A DNA stretch of 64,000 bases from Osedax fenrisi (GCA_964019155.1 OZ025240.1:42526247-42590246), one strand, 5' to 3'; shown: positions 1-13,324, numbered from the stretch's first letter. Made by a program: numbers and translations. Notes: generated by a model not told the origin, from the sequence alone.

Positions 1-110
1 ATAAAATGTTATACACTGTTTAATATAGATATATTTTTTCATTATTAGTTTATTTAATAATAAGTGTATCATCAATTATAACATTAATACATAATTTCAA
101 ATATTTTAGA

Positions 111-3100
111 ATGTCTGAGAGTCAACCAGAAAGCAATACTTTCGATGATTTCGAAAAATTAGACGAACCTACAAAGCCTACTGTTACAGAAGATAGTGAA
201 GAAACAACTGAAGTAGTTTCTTCTTCGGTTCAAGAAGATATACCAGAGGATGACCTTTATTCAAAATCACCTGAACGTGAAGAACCTCCACCATTAGTTG
301 ACCTAGATGAGAAGACACCCCCCGTTGTAGAACTTAAGCCAACGATGGTCACTAAACCACAAGTTTTACCTTCTGGAGATGGATGCTGTACAATGAACTT
401 CTGTAGTAAGTATTACATAAACAATATTGTATAACTATTAAAATGTATGTATATTACATAACTTTAATGATGCAATATTACAATTATTTTTTATAATATT
501 AATTATAAATTAAATAAGATTGCTTTAATAGCATTTGCTAACGTGTGAATATAATTGAAATAAAATGTTGTTACACCTAAAATAAATGTTGTATCTTGAC
601 TATTAAATTTCTGCTATATTATTAGTTGTTTTTTTTGTGAATGCTTAATAATTTGCTTTATATCTATGCTTAGGTAGTTTTTGGATGAAAAACATTGACC
701 CACGAGGTATGTAGCTTATATATGTCTTGTATAATCATTTACTAAATGTTTTATATTTATTAATTATAACTTTTTAATGTTGTACATGCATTTATAATAT
801 CAATTTAAGGGGGATCCTTACCACACACATTTTATTTTATAAATTCTTTTATTAATATTGAATATCATTCAGATATATATATATATATATAATATCTAAA
901 ACTATTGTAATTTTCAAATGTTTATACTTATTATAAGTTAATTATAGATTAATGATATATATATATATACTGTATATAATATACATCACTGATAGTAATT
1001 AAACCTAAGTAATTTTAATATTCATTTTAATATGTATAATTTACGAATTATTTTTCTCTGCCTATGTGTATTAAATAAAATGTTTAGTTTCTCAGTTTAT
1101 ATTTAATTTTAATTTTTGTATATATTTAATATATATATATATATATAAAAACAGTTTAAATAGGAGTATTTTTAATTATACTTTATAGGTTTTTTTAAAT
1201 AATAGTATGATAGTAATAATATTATGTAAAATAATAAGATTCTATATTATGTAAAAAAAATATTTTTCAAAATGCCATTATGGTAATAAATTATAATTAA
1301 TCTAAAAATAATTGCCAATTAAGTAATAAGTACTTTCAAATGCATTTATATAGTTACAGTAACCGCCCCTATACATGTAAACGCCTACAATGACGATTTT
1401 GGTAAAGATCCCCTTAATAACTAATTAATTATATATATATATTTAATGTATTTATTTTATAATATGCCTATATATTAAAAATAATATATATATAATATAT
1501 ATACACTTATTTATACAAATATATATATATTATTTGTTATCTATATACATCCTTTTTTTTTTACATAATATGAATTTGGAATGCTATTGTATTTTTCCTC
1601 ATGTTTATTTATATGCACCTATTATAGGATTTACTGATTATGGATTTATGTTATGTATATTACAACGAGAGTCCGTATATTTTAACATGCCTATCCTAAA
1701 TTCATATATAAACAAACACATAAATGTACAATTGTAAATTTTAAATGTGTGTTTTTAAAAATATTATATCAACATATTAAACATATTATAATCGTATCCA
1801 CTAGATACATATATAAAAGTAAAATGTATATACACTATTTACTATTTATAGTAATTAATTTCCTGTTTATAAAACTATGTAACATAGTCTATGTTATTAG
1901 CCTATAGAAATTTATTTGTATATATTATTTTCAGATATTGTATATAATTATTATACTAATAATATTAGTCTAATATAACAATTTATAACTATATTAATTA
2001 TTGGCATTATATAATAATTGATTATTTATTTATCTGTATTTTGTATTATTATATAGTCACCTTACAATTGTATCTTCATATAAGCTATATATTTTATATG
2101 CATTGTATCTAATTATACATCTTGTATATTATATACAGTATATAGCATTGACTATAAATAGATGATTTATTGCATTTAACTAATTACTCTGCTAAAGTCT
2201 GCCTTATTTTTCTTATACCAATATCATTCATGTTATATTAATTATTAGTAATATAGATAAACATTTACAATGGGATTACATATTTTTACAATTTTTATCT
2301 TATTTTATCCTAATTGTTATCTTGCAATTTATAATATAATTTATTTCATCTATATATTTTAAAAGGGAGACGATCATAAAGGATGAGTTGGGGGTTAGAG
2401 GTTACATTTTAAATACGAGTTAATAGTATATATGTATATATTGTATTTGTATATGTGGGTTAGTTGGTTTAATTTGATTTAGCGTTGTCTTGCTGTTTTT
2501 TTTTTAGCTGCATTACATCCCAAAATGAGTCTATACATTTATTTTGCATTTAAAATTTAACCTTTAACCCTCAACTCGTCCTTTTTGATCGTAATCCTTT
2601 TAAAACTCTAGCTCAATAATGAATACAAAAATATGACTTTCATATATGTATGAATGCTTATATACTTAGTTGTAATATAAAAACATCAATTTAAAAATAA
2701 AAATTGTTAATTGATTTCTCTCTGAATTAGTACATAATATAAATATATATATACACATTCTAGTGCATATATATATAATGTACACATTTTTTTGGATAAA
2801 AGTATGATTCACTATTACTCACATTTATATAAACCTGACATAGTATGACTGCTGAGTCATTTCACATACATGCACATATATATATATATATACATATGAG
2901 CTGTGTGTTGTGGTAGCTGTTAGATTCTTGCTCATTGGGTCTAAAGATTGATTTATGTGTTGGTATACACATGATTTAAGCACATGAATAAATTATGCAT
3001 TATGCATGAATCATATAATTTATATATTTATATTATATATACACACATTCATATAAATAAATTTGGTATAATCCATAATGTAAACTCAATATGGTATTCA

Positions 3101-5068
3101 AATCAAAATTTATAATTATATAATAAATAGTATATATAAGATATATAGTGTATATTTTTTAAATTATATGTAATTGTAATTTATAAACAATATATATAAT
3201 ATTAATATATAGAGTAAAATTGTTAATTCTTTTCAACTAATCATAACATTCATTAATTTAGTATTAGGTTAATTATCCCTTATTGTAATATGTATATATA
3301 TTTTTTTTTAAATCATTTTATTTAAAATTTATTCAAACATTCATTAATTCATTGATCATAAATTAATTCATAAAACATATAATTAAACATATATATTAGA
3401 TAATATTATATATTTTTTTATTACTAGTTACTTACCATTAATTAATTGTGTATTATAAATAATTATATAACATACTATATATATAACCAGAGTTCAAAAT
3501 ATAGTTACATTTTTATATAAATCTATCACAATTGTATTATAATGTTAATTTATTATAATTATCTATATTTAGTATATAGTATTTTATATTCATTTATGCA
3601 TACAATAATTTAATGTACTATTATATTTTATTATCATATGTATTTAGTACCAATATTGACATACAATACACACATTTACTGTTAAATACACATACCATAT
3701 TTATATATGTTATAGTATATAGGTATACCATTGCAAATATATGTTTTGTATAATAGAAAATATATTTATTTCAATAATATTTAATAAATTAAATGATTAC
3801 ATTTAGCTATGTATTATATAGTATTACATATTAACCTATATTATATAGATTTTATATCATGCAACTATCAATATATACCCATATATAATCGCATTGCTAC
3901 TTAAATGTATAGTATTACCATTCTATAGATATTAATCTAATTTATTTCATAATGTATGAACATCAGTATATTTCTATAATTATAATTGGCTAAGATAACA
4001 GAATTTCTGGTATACTAATAATAGATAAAAAGTTTATTAAGTATAGTTATATAGGCTATATAATATTTATATAATATAGCTCTCTCCATATTTATAATAT
4101 ATTCTTATATCCCCAAAATTAAAATTATAGTTATCTATTTAATTACACTCTTATGTTTATTAATGTAGCCTTCTTTTATATATATAGTTGTATTCTTTTT
4201 TATATATATATTTATATATGTTATATATATATATATATATATATATTTATTTAATATACTACTAATGTTAGTGTTACTAGTTTTATATAATGAATCATGC
4301 GTAATACACGTGTATCAAATAGTATACTACCTATTCTATATTTAGATTGCTATCTTATAAGTAGTAAACACATACATAGATTTACGAAACGAATGCATAT
4401 AGCGACATCTATTGACGAGCGAAGCATATCGCTTGATCATTGTGGGTCGTGAGTAGTGAGTTGACGTGGCCCATGCATATCACTATACAGCCAGCGTATA
4501 CATCGTATTCATTTGATATATTAGAATAGTATAGGTAGTATTACATTTCATAGTTAACATTATGGGACGTAACAATAGACAGTATTCTAATTCACCTAGT
4601 GAAGAAGAAAAACCAGCTGGTCCATCTAATAAATGTTAGCTAGAGTATTCATATTATACTATATGTATTTGCATATATATTATATATATATTTATATTTA
4701 TATTATTTTATTATAATATATAGGTATATGAAGTTTGCTAGTATTTATGATTTCAATTGTATAAGAACTATTGATTATATTATTATTCTATATTTGTAGA
4801 ATTTACATGTATAAATTAAATAAGTAAAATAAGATAATATACTAACAAATATTACTACTTTTATAAATACAATTCTAAAAGTTTTATTTGAATAATTTCT
4901 TATATCTTTGCAATAAAGATAAGCTTAAATAATTATAGAATAATAATTAGTAACATTTTATTTGAATATAAGCTAATTTTATTATTTAAACTTCTTCACT
5001 TTCATCGCATTGAGATAAATTTCTTACTATTTGTTTACATATTTTATAAAATGACCTTACATGTTTAT

Positions 5069-5136
<68 letters not shown>

Positions 5137-6397
5137 GTTAATTAGTTAATTGTTGATGTATCTGTAATATCCATTCTTCCGATCTAAACTATCATTATTT
5201 ATATTTGAATGTGTTTTTCCAGTTTAATCTTACCAAATAATCAACATTGACTGACTTTGACCCCTTGCACTTATATTTAATGTAACAGATCTTTATCTCA
5301 ATAATACATACCTTTACAGAATTAATTTCATTAATATAACTCATTTTATTTATATATTTAAATGAAATGATATGATTTATACTTTATATAATATGTTTCA
5401 TAATTATTAATTATGTATGATATACTATATATATATAAGGTATAAGTTATTATTAAAGTCTGTTTATACCTGTTTTGTAATGAATGTATTTATGTGTGTG
5501 TGTGTGTGTGTTGATTAATCACCTATTGAATAGTGTTCATTAACATTAACAATATATAACAACTATAAGCCTATTGATAAATCAATATGAACAATATTGC
5601 TGGATTGATTCCAACTATTAGATCAATTTTACTGTAATGAATGTTAATGTAATATTATATCTAAATCAATATACAATATTTAAGTATATCTCCTCCCATA
5701 TATAGGGTATATCTATTAGTATAATATTTTCTTGTTTTATGAATAATTGTATTATATACATTATCATTATTATTATTATTATAATTACTATTATATATGG
5801 TATGTAATATTATGATGTAATTTACTGCACCACTGTTTATATCATTCAAATATATATTATAGGTAATCAAGAATTCTATTTATAGATTATTATGTAATAT
5901 CTATTAATATATATATATATAATATATAAATATATAGATTATTTTTTATTTATTTCTAGTTTATAATATGTCTACGGCAATGTATGTAGTCTATAGTATA
6001 GTGACTATATTATATTCATCAATAATATAATGTAATTATATATCCAATCCGTTCATTATTCACCTTATACACATGTGTTTCATCTATTTATAGATTAACC
6101 TTATGTATATGCTTCTATTAGTCCTTGACCTAATTTACTGGAGAGATACCCGCCGTACGAGTGTGGTGTTTGCATCTCTTCTGTTACTGTTGGTGTCGTT
6201 TGCTCTGTACTCGGCTCTCATGGTTGTCGCCTACGTTTCCATGGCTATCCTCGCTGTCACTCTCAGTTTTAGAATATATCGTCAAGTTCTCTCTTCAGTT
6301 CAGAAAACTGGTGAAGGAAACCCTTTCAAGTTAGTTACTTACTCTCACTGCCCTTATTTTCTAGTTCAATAATGTCATATTATATTGATATTATATG

Positions 6398-6452
<55 letters not shown>

Positions 6453-7287
6453 TATTCATATATTTACAGAATACCTGTAGTTCTAGCTAATTTCATGTAG
6501 GTAATGTGTTTGTTTAAAAATAATTGTTACTTTTTCAATATGATTATAAATTGTATTATTAATAAATTAAGTTAGTTACACTCATTATTAATATTAGTAT
6601 TATTAATATTTATTTACAAATCAATTTAGGTCTTGTTTAGAAGAAGAAATTGTTTTACCAGAGGAAAAAATTCAAGAAATTGTTGAAATGTCTCTATCTT
6701 ACATTACAATTGTTGTAAACCACACAAGAAGACTGTTCTTTGTTGCTGACTTCTTTGATTCTCTCAAGGTTTCTTATATTATTATCTTTATTTACCATTA
6801 ATCTTATTAAATATATCATTTATAGTTTGGTATTTGTCTATGGATCTTATCTTATGTTGGAGCCTGTTTTAATGGAATTACCCTGGTGATTATTGCCCTT
6901 ATTAAATTATTCACTCTACCTAAAGTTTATGAAACATATAAGGTTAGTTTAGCTTATAAACCTAAACATAGTAGATACATTTAATAATACATACTATTTT
7001 GAAAATGAATGAATAACTTGTTGGTATATAGTGTGCATACTAATTACAGGTTCAGATAGATGCACAGCTGACCACTGTCTCCACAAATGTATCTAAAATA
7101 TATGAACAGTTAGTAGTATATGTATATGATGAATATTTATAATTGTTTTTAATGTTTAAAATATAATATGTTTTAATTTTTGTAAACAATTAATTAAAGT
7201 AAATGTATTATTTATAGTACAATTATTAATAACTTCATTAACAGAGTTCAAAATAAGATTCCGTTATTAAAGAAGAAAGCTGAATAG
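111..7287 (+). CDS. RTN: Reticulon (RTN family), multi-exon gene with long N-terminal isoform
   Basis: Reticulons are hairpin membrane proteins that curve and tubulate the endoplasmic reticulum. Exons read with GT-AG borders and matching phases: 111-405, 674-706 (small, optional), 6122-6329, 6630-6768, 6826-6942, 7050-7108 and 7245-7287 (stop TAG). The reticulon homology domain starts at LDLIYWRD (human VDLLYWRD), has a first long hydrophobic hairpin, then NPFKSCLEEEIVLPEE (human HPFRAYLESEVAISEE), RRLFFVADFFDSLK, a second hydrophobic hairpin (FGICLWILSYVGACFNGITL), and the family-typical end IPLLKKKAE (human IPGLKRKAE). The first exon encodes about 98 acidic, Pro/Ser-rich residues, like the variable reticulon N-termini. 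ATG 111 directly follows a possible acceptor (TTTTAG, ends 109), so a 5' UTR intron or trans-splicing is possible. The exon at 6122 is much richer in G+C than its neighbours. Identity is certain; the use of exon 674-706 is inferred. Confidence 0.95.
707..4379 (+). other. Reticulon intron 5' part; AT-rich, one small TTAA-flanked element
   Basis: Intronic, mostly A/T with short (TA)n runs. The only structured item I see is the inverted-repeat element at 2363-2599. An open frame at 1534-1737 has AT-driven composition and no recognisable domain, so it is not called. Confidence 0.6.
2363..2599. mobile_element. Small inverted-repeat element, candidate TTAA target (MITE)
   Basis: The ends are imperfect inverted repeats of about 45 bp: left AAGGGAGACGATCATAAAGG followed by ATGAGTTGGGGGTTAGAGGTTA, and right TTAACCTTTAACCCTCAACT followed by CGTCCTTTTTGATCGTAATCCTT. 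TTAA lies directly outside both ends (2359-2362 and 2600-2603), as in piggyBac- or Kolobok-type elements, but in an AT-rich genome this is weak evidence. The inside contains a TTTTTAGCTGCATTACATCCC module that also occurs in several unrelated elements at 11-16 kb. No coding capacity. Confidence 0.7.
4380..4510 (+). promoter_or_regulatory. CpG-containing island, candidate internal promoter of reticulon
   Basis: In a region otherwise near 20% G+C, this segment has many CpG dinucleotides (ATAGCGACATC, GACGAGCGAAGC, GGTCGTGAG, TTGACGTGGCCC). It sits just upstream of the short first exon at 4562. No TATA box can be assigned with confidence because the surroundings are almost all A/T. Promoter activity is inferred from position and base composition only. 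Confidence 0.35.
4562..4634 (+). CDS. RTN: Alternative first coding exon of the reticulon gene (short isoform)
   Basis: ATG at 4562 opens 24 codons (MGRNNRQYSNSPSEEEKPAG, then PSNK) and leaves one base before a GTTAGC donor. This is phase 1, the same as the exons ending at 405 and 706, so it can join the common exon at 6122 to give PSNK-F-LDLIYWRD. Vertebrate reticulons likewise make short isoforms from internal promoters with brief first exons placed before the shared homology domain. The exon lies in the large intron, 1.5 kb upstream of the shared exon, just after a stretch unusually rich in CpG for this window. No transcript evidence is available, so this is an inference from frame, phase and position. 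Confidence 0.65.
4635..6121 (+). other. Reticulon intron before the shared domain exon
   Basis: AT-rich intron with a 61-bp (TA)n tract at 5072-5132 and a short (TG)n run near 5492-5511. No coding or RNA gene recognised. The splice acceptor used is CTTCTATTAG ending at 6121. The earlier candidate acceptor at 6093 puts a stop in frame from the phase-1 exons. Confidence 0.6.
5072..5132. repeat. (TA)n microsatellite
   Basis: Uninterrupted TA dinucleotides, about 30 units, inside the reticulon intron. Confidence 0.95.
6401..6447. repeat. (TA)n microsatellite
   Basis: About 23 uninterrupted AT units in the intron after the first reticulon homology domain exon. Confidence 0.95.
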
Positions 7288-7519
7288 ATTTAGTTATTAG
7301 AATTTTCTTTATATAAAGCTGTTGATTGAGCTTTTGTATGATATTTACTGTTGTTTTATTGTTGAGTATGCCTTTATAATACAGCTTTCAACCAAAATGT
7401 CGTATTGAGCAAAATATTTATTATTAATTTTCTTATTGAAAATTTGATTTCCTTTGTGTATAAATATTTAAAATAATGATTACAGTTTATTTAATATAAG
7501 CATATTTCAGTATTTCACA

Positions 7520-7585
7520 AATAAAATTATCTTATTAATCAAAATAACCACATGTATCCAGTTATAAATATAAAATATAAATAAA
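7520..7585 (+). terminator. Candidate polyadenylation signals of reticulon
   Basis: AATAAA hexamers at 7520-7525 and 7580-7585, about 235 and 295 bases after the reticulon stop, followed by (TA)n-rich sequence. In DNA this AT-rich the hexamer is common by chance; these are the likely ends of the 3' UTR by position. Confidence 0.4.
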
Positions 7586-10500
7586 GGTAATAATATATAT
7601 ATATATATATTAATTATAATAATGTATTAGTTAGTGTTTATATATTATGTTAATATCCTTATATTTGGTATCTTGTTCTATTCATTTCAATATCAATATA
7701 TTATAGCAAACTAGTTATCATACATTTAATACATCTATTATCACTTGCTTTAAAATGTACATGGTCAACTATAATAAATATATATTATTGAATTGGTACT
7801 CTACCATATATTTTATTATCAATCTAATAGGGTTTATATTCAATATATTTTTATATAAGCACATGTATGTTTGTTGGATTGAATATATATAATTTACATA
7901 ATTGTGAATGCATTTATTTATTAATAAATTTTAGATTTATAATCTGACCACGAAAGATACAGTAACTATGTGATAGATAAGATTATTATTTTAATGATAA
8001 ATATATATATATATATATATATATATCATTATAAAAGTGAATACATATGAGTACAAATAAATAGACATGAAATGAGAAGATAAATAAATAATATATAATA
8101 TAAAGATATTAATAATACATACATTAATAATATAATTATAAAAATTGAAATTAAAAACTAAATAATGTAGTTTACTATTTAGAAAGGAGAAATAGGGATT
8201 TTAAGTCCTATATAGGGAGGATAATCACAAAGTCATTGTAATTCCTTATATTGTAATATCAACTAAATTCTAACATTTATATATATATGCCGTAGAATTG
8301 ACAAATTATCATCTACTTCTATAGATTTATATAATTAATAATAATATTAAATATAGAATTTAGTTTCATAAGCTATATTTAGCATAATCTAAAATGAATT
8401 TCCTTACTTGCATATAATTTACTCACTTTTTATATAATATAGAAGTTTACCAAATTAATACATTTATGTCTTCTAATACATGAATTCATATAATTTTATA
8501 TATATATATATATGATGTTCATATTATAGACCTGCTATTACATACAAAGTATAATTGTACTATTAAGAATTAAGACCATTGGACTATTAACATTATTTTT
8601 GAATCTTGAAATATAATCATTTATATCAGATAGTGTTGATGTAGTTTAAATATAACCTTTCATCTTTTTTAATATAAATTACTAAATATAGAAATTGTTT
8701 CGAGTTGTAAATTAATAATTTCAGGGTTATCTTCATTTTCAACTTGCAGTGTTCATAAAATATAATAATATTAACAAAAATATATATATACCAAATAAAA
8801 TCTAATAAATACTTATTTTCATATAATTCATATATAATTTATTAACTAACTCATATTTTAAAATCCTATCAAAAATGTTATTTATTTGAACTCTCTTAAT
8901 TATACTTTTATTAATAACTGTATTTTTTTAAATATGATTATATCAGAAGTAAATTCCTGTAATGAGATTTATACTTGTGACATCATCCAAGTCTTGTCTC
9001 TATTATCGTATAATATATTGTTACACTGATATAGCAGATATGAATTGAGAATATTTTATAATTAATCATTAGCATCCATATCATTATTATTAATTTAATA
9101 AATATAGGATATTAAATACAGAAATATTAATAAATATTTAATTTGGAACATTTTAGATCAATTTTTTAAATAATTAAATAAATAAATTATAATTACTAAC
9201 ATCATTTATATGATTCATCATTAAATATAATCGTAAATTATTCAACATTTTTTATAAATATGCAATAAAAATATATTTCACGTTTAAAATTTTATAATAA
9301 TTGAATGGGGGAAATTATTATATTGATATATATATTAGTAATAGTAGTATAGTAATACATCTTATATGCAATGTTATGATTTTAAAACTAAAGCAATATC
9401 TGGATTAGGTTAATTATAAGTATATTCATATGGTTAACAGAGTAGATATATTAATAGTAATCATGATATTATATTTAATTTAATTATTGACATCAATAAT
9501 TTATATCGAATGAAATATACTTAATTAATTTTAAAATAAATTAATGATTTAGTGTAATATCATGGTACATACAGATTATATTAGTGATCTAAAATTTTAA
9601 ATTTGTATAACTGAGTCGATTAGTAGTCGGAGATTTTACAAACAATTTTAGATTTGAAAAATGCGAAGCATAAATTTGAAATTTAAAGTCAGATTAAGCC
9701 AATTTGAATAGGTGATTTTTTAATTAATTTTGAGTTAAATGATAATTTTCATATTTGTAGTCGGTTCGATTGGATATAAATAAAATTAGTGAGCCTTAAA
9801 AATGTAATTATAATAAAGAATAATAAAAGTTAATACAATTTAAATACTATACATCATAGTGTGGTGTAGTAAATATTAGATGTCTATTTTGAAAATATTC
9901 TTTTAAAATTATTGGATATTTATTAAATAAATGTTTTCCTTTGTGATATTAAATTTAGATTTTTTTAATATTTTCATTTAAAATTTAAAATTTTTAATTC
10001 TTTGTAAGATTTGAAGGTCTTCGAAGACATTTGAAAATATTTAAAAGACGTTATAGACTTTTTTTGAGATTTGGATATATTCGAAAACTTTGAAAGATTT
10101 GAAATTTTAAAATTTTAAAATTTTGTTTTCTGCTACTTATTTCCTTTATAATATATGCAAGGCTCGTTCTAAGCTATAATTCACTTTTAACTAAATCACT
10201 ATTACATTCATTAGTATTTTGTAGATTGCAATTCGCTTTTTATTAATATTCCTCAAAAGTGTATGACAAAATTCGATTCAATATAATATGTAGATCTTTC
10301 TGCATAATATTTAAGCGTACTGATATAACCATATCTATTCATTCCATAATGGCGATACTCATGTGATTGATGTTTCAAGATATATGCAAGTTTCGCATAT
10401 TTTTCATAACTCATAAAGAAGTACCTATTCGAGAGAGAGTTTGCAGCCGATCGACCACACGTCCATGTTGACTATACGACTTAATGAACATCTCTGTGTC

Positions 10501-11310
10501 ACTTGTCTCATACACGTATGCTAATGCTGATTCTATACAGTCTTCCGGTTGATTTACGGATTATATCATCTTTGATACTTTTAAAATCGACTTTATTCAT
10601 ATACTATATAATATTTTAAATAAAGTATTATTCGTTTAAATCAATATGAAACCTATCACTATGACTCCTATCGTTTCTTGAGTCACTAAACCGTTATGTT
10701 ATTTATATTATTATATATATGTATAAGTAATTTTATCAATTCTAGAAATATTATTCAAATTTTCAATTTTAAATGATATATATGTATCATTATTTATTTT
10801 ATTATAATTTAAAATTTAACATTAATTTATAATTAAAATTGGCATAATAATAATTACATAATACAAGCAATCACAAGACATCCTCTCGCTATCTCTGTAA
10901 TGGTTCCTTTTGTTATCGGAACTAGATACTTTTTAGTGGTATATTTAATTATATTTCAATGATTTGATTCTGAATCAAATAATTTATATATATGGATTTA
11001 TTTATAAAATTAAATGCGTTCTTATTTTTAATTTTGTATTTCTATGTAAATATTTTATTAAAAAATTAGAAATATTTATAAATGTGGTTTAGCGATTTTT
11101 TTTATATTATTTATGTCGATATTCAAAACAATATAATGTGTATTAAATTATATTATGTATTTAATATATTTTATATATATTTAATATATTTAATACAATA
11201 AAATCACTAGAGCGTAAAATAAAAATGTTAATAAATATACGTTAGCATACGTCCTGTCCTTGATAAACAGTGTATATATATTTTATAATGATAATATATA
11301 TATAAGTAGC
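7586..11310. other. Intergenic AT-rich stretch; one GC-richer open segment
   Basis: Almost all A/T, with runs of the form GATTTGAA/AAAATTTTAAAATTTT around 9960-10130. The only departure is 10425-10560, listed separately. I recognise no gene, RNA or complete mobile element in the rest. Confidence 0.5.
10425..10547 (-). other. GC-richer open segment, possible orphan exon or transposon relic
   Basis: On the minus strand, from 10547 down to 10425, one frame stays open for about 40 codons of normal-looking protein, including AYVYETSDTEMFIKSYSQHG and VVDRLQTLSRI, and stops at a possible GTAC donor (10424). An AG followed by ACTGTATAGAATCAG could act as acceptor. The composition is far less AT-rich than the surroundings. 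I do not recognise the family and see no partner exons. It may be an exon of an unknown gene or the remains of a transposase. Confidence 0.3.
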
Positions 11311-11312
11311 TG

Positions 11313-12135
11313 GACGAAATCCGCACATTAAAATGAAATATCGGCACATGCAACGCCCGCAATACTAAAAATGCGATATTGCGTGCGGTCATATTCCAGA
11401 GACGCGTGTGTTAATTAGTCGACAATAACATTGTGTGGAATAAACCCAGCTTGGTAGGGATATTCGTATATGTATATATATGGGCATACGCTATATGCTG
11501 ATGTAAGAATACCTACGTGGTATCGTGTTGGGATACAGATATATATATGTATAGAGACGTATGCAGGCGTGTATACAAACAACGGGGTGTGTATACGTGA
11601 GCTATGTATATACATTAGCTGCATTACTTCTCGAGTGAGCCTATAAAAGTATATTGTCACGGTTGTGGTTAAGTTGGGTTAAGTTGGGTTAAGTTTTAAT
11701 TTGTGGTGTTTTTTTTAGCTGCATTACTTCCCGAGTTAACCTATGTATATTTAAACTGTTGTGGTTAGGTTGGGTTAAAATTTAATTTTTGGTGGTTTTT
11801 TTAGCTGCATTACTTCTCGAGTGAGCCTATAAAAGTATATTGTCACTGTTGTGGTTAGGTTGGGTTAAGTTTTAATTTGTGAATGCGCATCGAGGATACG
11901 AGATCTGACCTATATATAGATGTAATTAATACGAAGAGTAAATTGTAAAAATAGTAAAAACACGACTAACCCACCGGCCACCCCCACACCCACCCGCCCT
12001 TAAAGGATTTTTGGGCCGAGCTGCATTTCGCCATTCATCGAATTATGACTAATATATTTGGTTGTGGGTTTTAGTATTGCGGGCGTTGCATGTGCGGATA
12101 TTTCATTTTTCAATGTGCGGACCCCGTACCCCATC
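11313..12135. mobile_element. Inverted-repeat element with 'GCAACGCCCGCAATACTAAAA' ends
   Basis: Left end 11313-11370 and right end 12065-12135 are inverted copies sharing TCCGCACATT, ATGAAATATC, GCACATGCAACGCCCGCAAT and ACTAAAA. The inside holds three imperfect tandem units (11.6-11.88 kb) of GTTGTGGTTAGGTTGGGTTA followed by the TTTTTAGCTGCATTACTTC / CGAGTGAGCCTATAAAA module, and a C-rich tract near 11970. There is no transposase, so it is non-autonomous. Superfamily unassigned; no clear target duplication seen. Confidence 0.75.
11600..11885. repeat. Three tandem units with AGCTGCATTAC core
   Basis: Each unit of about 100 bp contains AGCTGCATTACTTC(T/C)CGAG, a TATAAAAGTATATTGTCAC stretch in two of them, and GTTGTGGTTAGGTTGGGTTA. 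The same core is scattered singly at about 2.5, 13.65, 14.04 and 15.79 kb. Confidence 0.8.
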
Positions 12136-12139
12136 CTAT

Positions 12140-12474
12140 AAATACTACAGTAATTTCGAAATCAGTAAAATAGATTTAGGTTTACCACGATTTATTACAA
12201 TTTTGTCACTCACCACATAGATAAATATTATTTAAAATAAACATATCCTATTGCTTTATTATATATATAGTAATGAACATTTAGTTTCATCATATAAATA
12301 ATAATTTAAAACATTATTTTACATTTAAAATTGTATAGTTTGATACGAATTTACATTATAAATAAAAACTTTTTCCACAATTGACCTTATATATAATGCT
12401 GACCCTATTTAGAGCTGTTAATGTTTCGTATACAACATGTATTCTAAATGTGTTCTTCTTTCCTTATACAAATA
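12140..12474. mobile_element. Left-truncated copy of the 7-bp-duplication MITE family
   Basis: Shares the internal stretch (TTTCGAAATCAGTAAAATAG, then ATTTAGGTTTACC) and the right end (TTCTTTCCTTATACAAATAT) with the complete copies at 12.88, 24.43 and 32.21 kb. The left inverted repeat is missing; the copy starts just after the right end of the neighbouring element at 11.3-12.1 kb. Confidence 0.7.
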
Positions 12475-12881
12475 TTTGCCTATACAGTATATAATATAAT
12501 ATACAGTGTATATACAGAATATTTTATTTATATAATTATTTATTAGTTTTAATTTTATCTACTCATTTTCGATTATAGCTAAAAGGCAAGTATTCATATA
12601 ATTCAACTAATGGGGAGCTAGTCGATATAAAATAACTATATTAATAAAAGCTTAATATATAATTGATTATATATTGTATATAAAATAATTATTATACAAT
12701 ATAAACAAACATAATAAATAATAATAATAATAAATATTTATTAGAAGAAAGTTGTACATTTTTTTCGTATGAAGTATTTAAATTAATTATATTGTTATTT
12801 CCTCTAAAGGGCTTCAGATAAAGATCGATATCTTTTCTATGCTGTAATATGTTTATATGATATATATCTAGAGATATATAC

Positions 12882-13324
12882 CAAATATTTATTGAAGCAA
12901 AGATATAACACTCCCTGTCTACGCAGCGTAATTAGTATTCATACATCCCGCTGCTAGCAGCAGTATCAAATAGATTTAGGTTTGCCGCAATTTGCATACT
13001 ACAATGTTTTCATTGCTCTATTAATTTACATGCAATATAAATTTGCTCTTACTCGCCACATATATGTGTATAGCATTTAAAACCAACATATCTCATGGCT
13101 TCGTTATATATTAGTAATGAACGTTTAGTTTTCCTAATAAAAATTATAATTTAAATCATAATATTTTTCATTTTAAAAGTGAATAATTTGACACGAATTT
13201 ACATTATAAACAACACATAGTTCCGAAAATGTAGCCTGTATAGGTAGCGCTGATGGTTTTTGTATACAAAATACAATTACACGATTTTGCACGAGTGTTA
13301 TATCTTTCCTTAGAAAAATATTTG
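12882..13324. mobile_element. Complete MITE with 7-bp target duplication TATATAC
   Basis: The left end CAAATATTTATTGAAGCAAA-GATATAACACT and the right end AGTGTTATATCTTTCCTTAG-AAAAATATTTG form a terminal inverted repeat of about 31 bp. TATATAC lies immediately outside both ends (12875-12881 and 13325-13331), a perfect 7-bp target duplication. 443 bp long and non-coding. Same family as the copies at 24428-24855 and 32206-32658. Confidence 0.88.

Noticed and set aside
5661..5870. Minus-strand 69-codon frame rich in Asn and Tyr
   Set aside because: Composition is explained by AT-rich DNA; no conserved motif.
6094..6121. Start of the reticulon domain exon at 6094 (INLMYMLLLVLDLIYW), or an initiation ATG at 6103
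   Set aside because: Joining 6094 to the phase-1 upstream exons gives an immediate stop. The acceptor at 6121 keeps the frame and aligns exactly with the start of the vertebrate shared exon.
6474..6500. Small extra reticulon exon between 6470 and 6500
   Set aside because: It would introduce TAG in frame. Joining 6329 directly to 6630 gives NPFKSCLEEE, which aligns residue for residue with the family.
11661..11700. Telomere-like repeat (GGTTAAGTTGGGTTAAG)
   Set aside because: Only a few irregular copies, and part of a transposon's internal tandem units.
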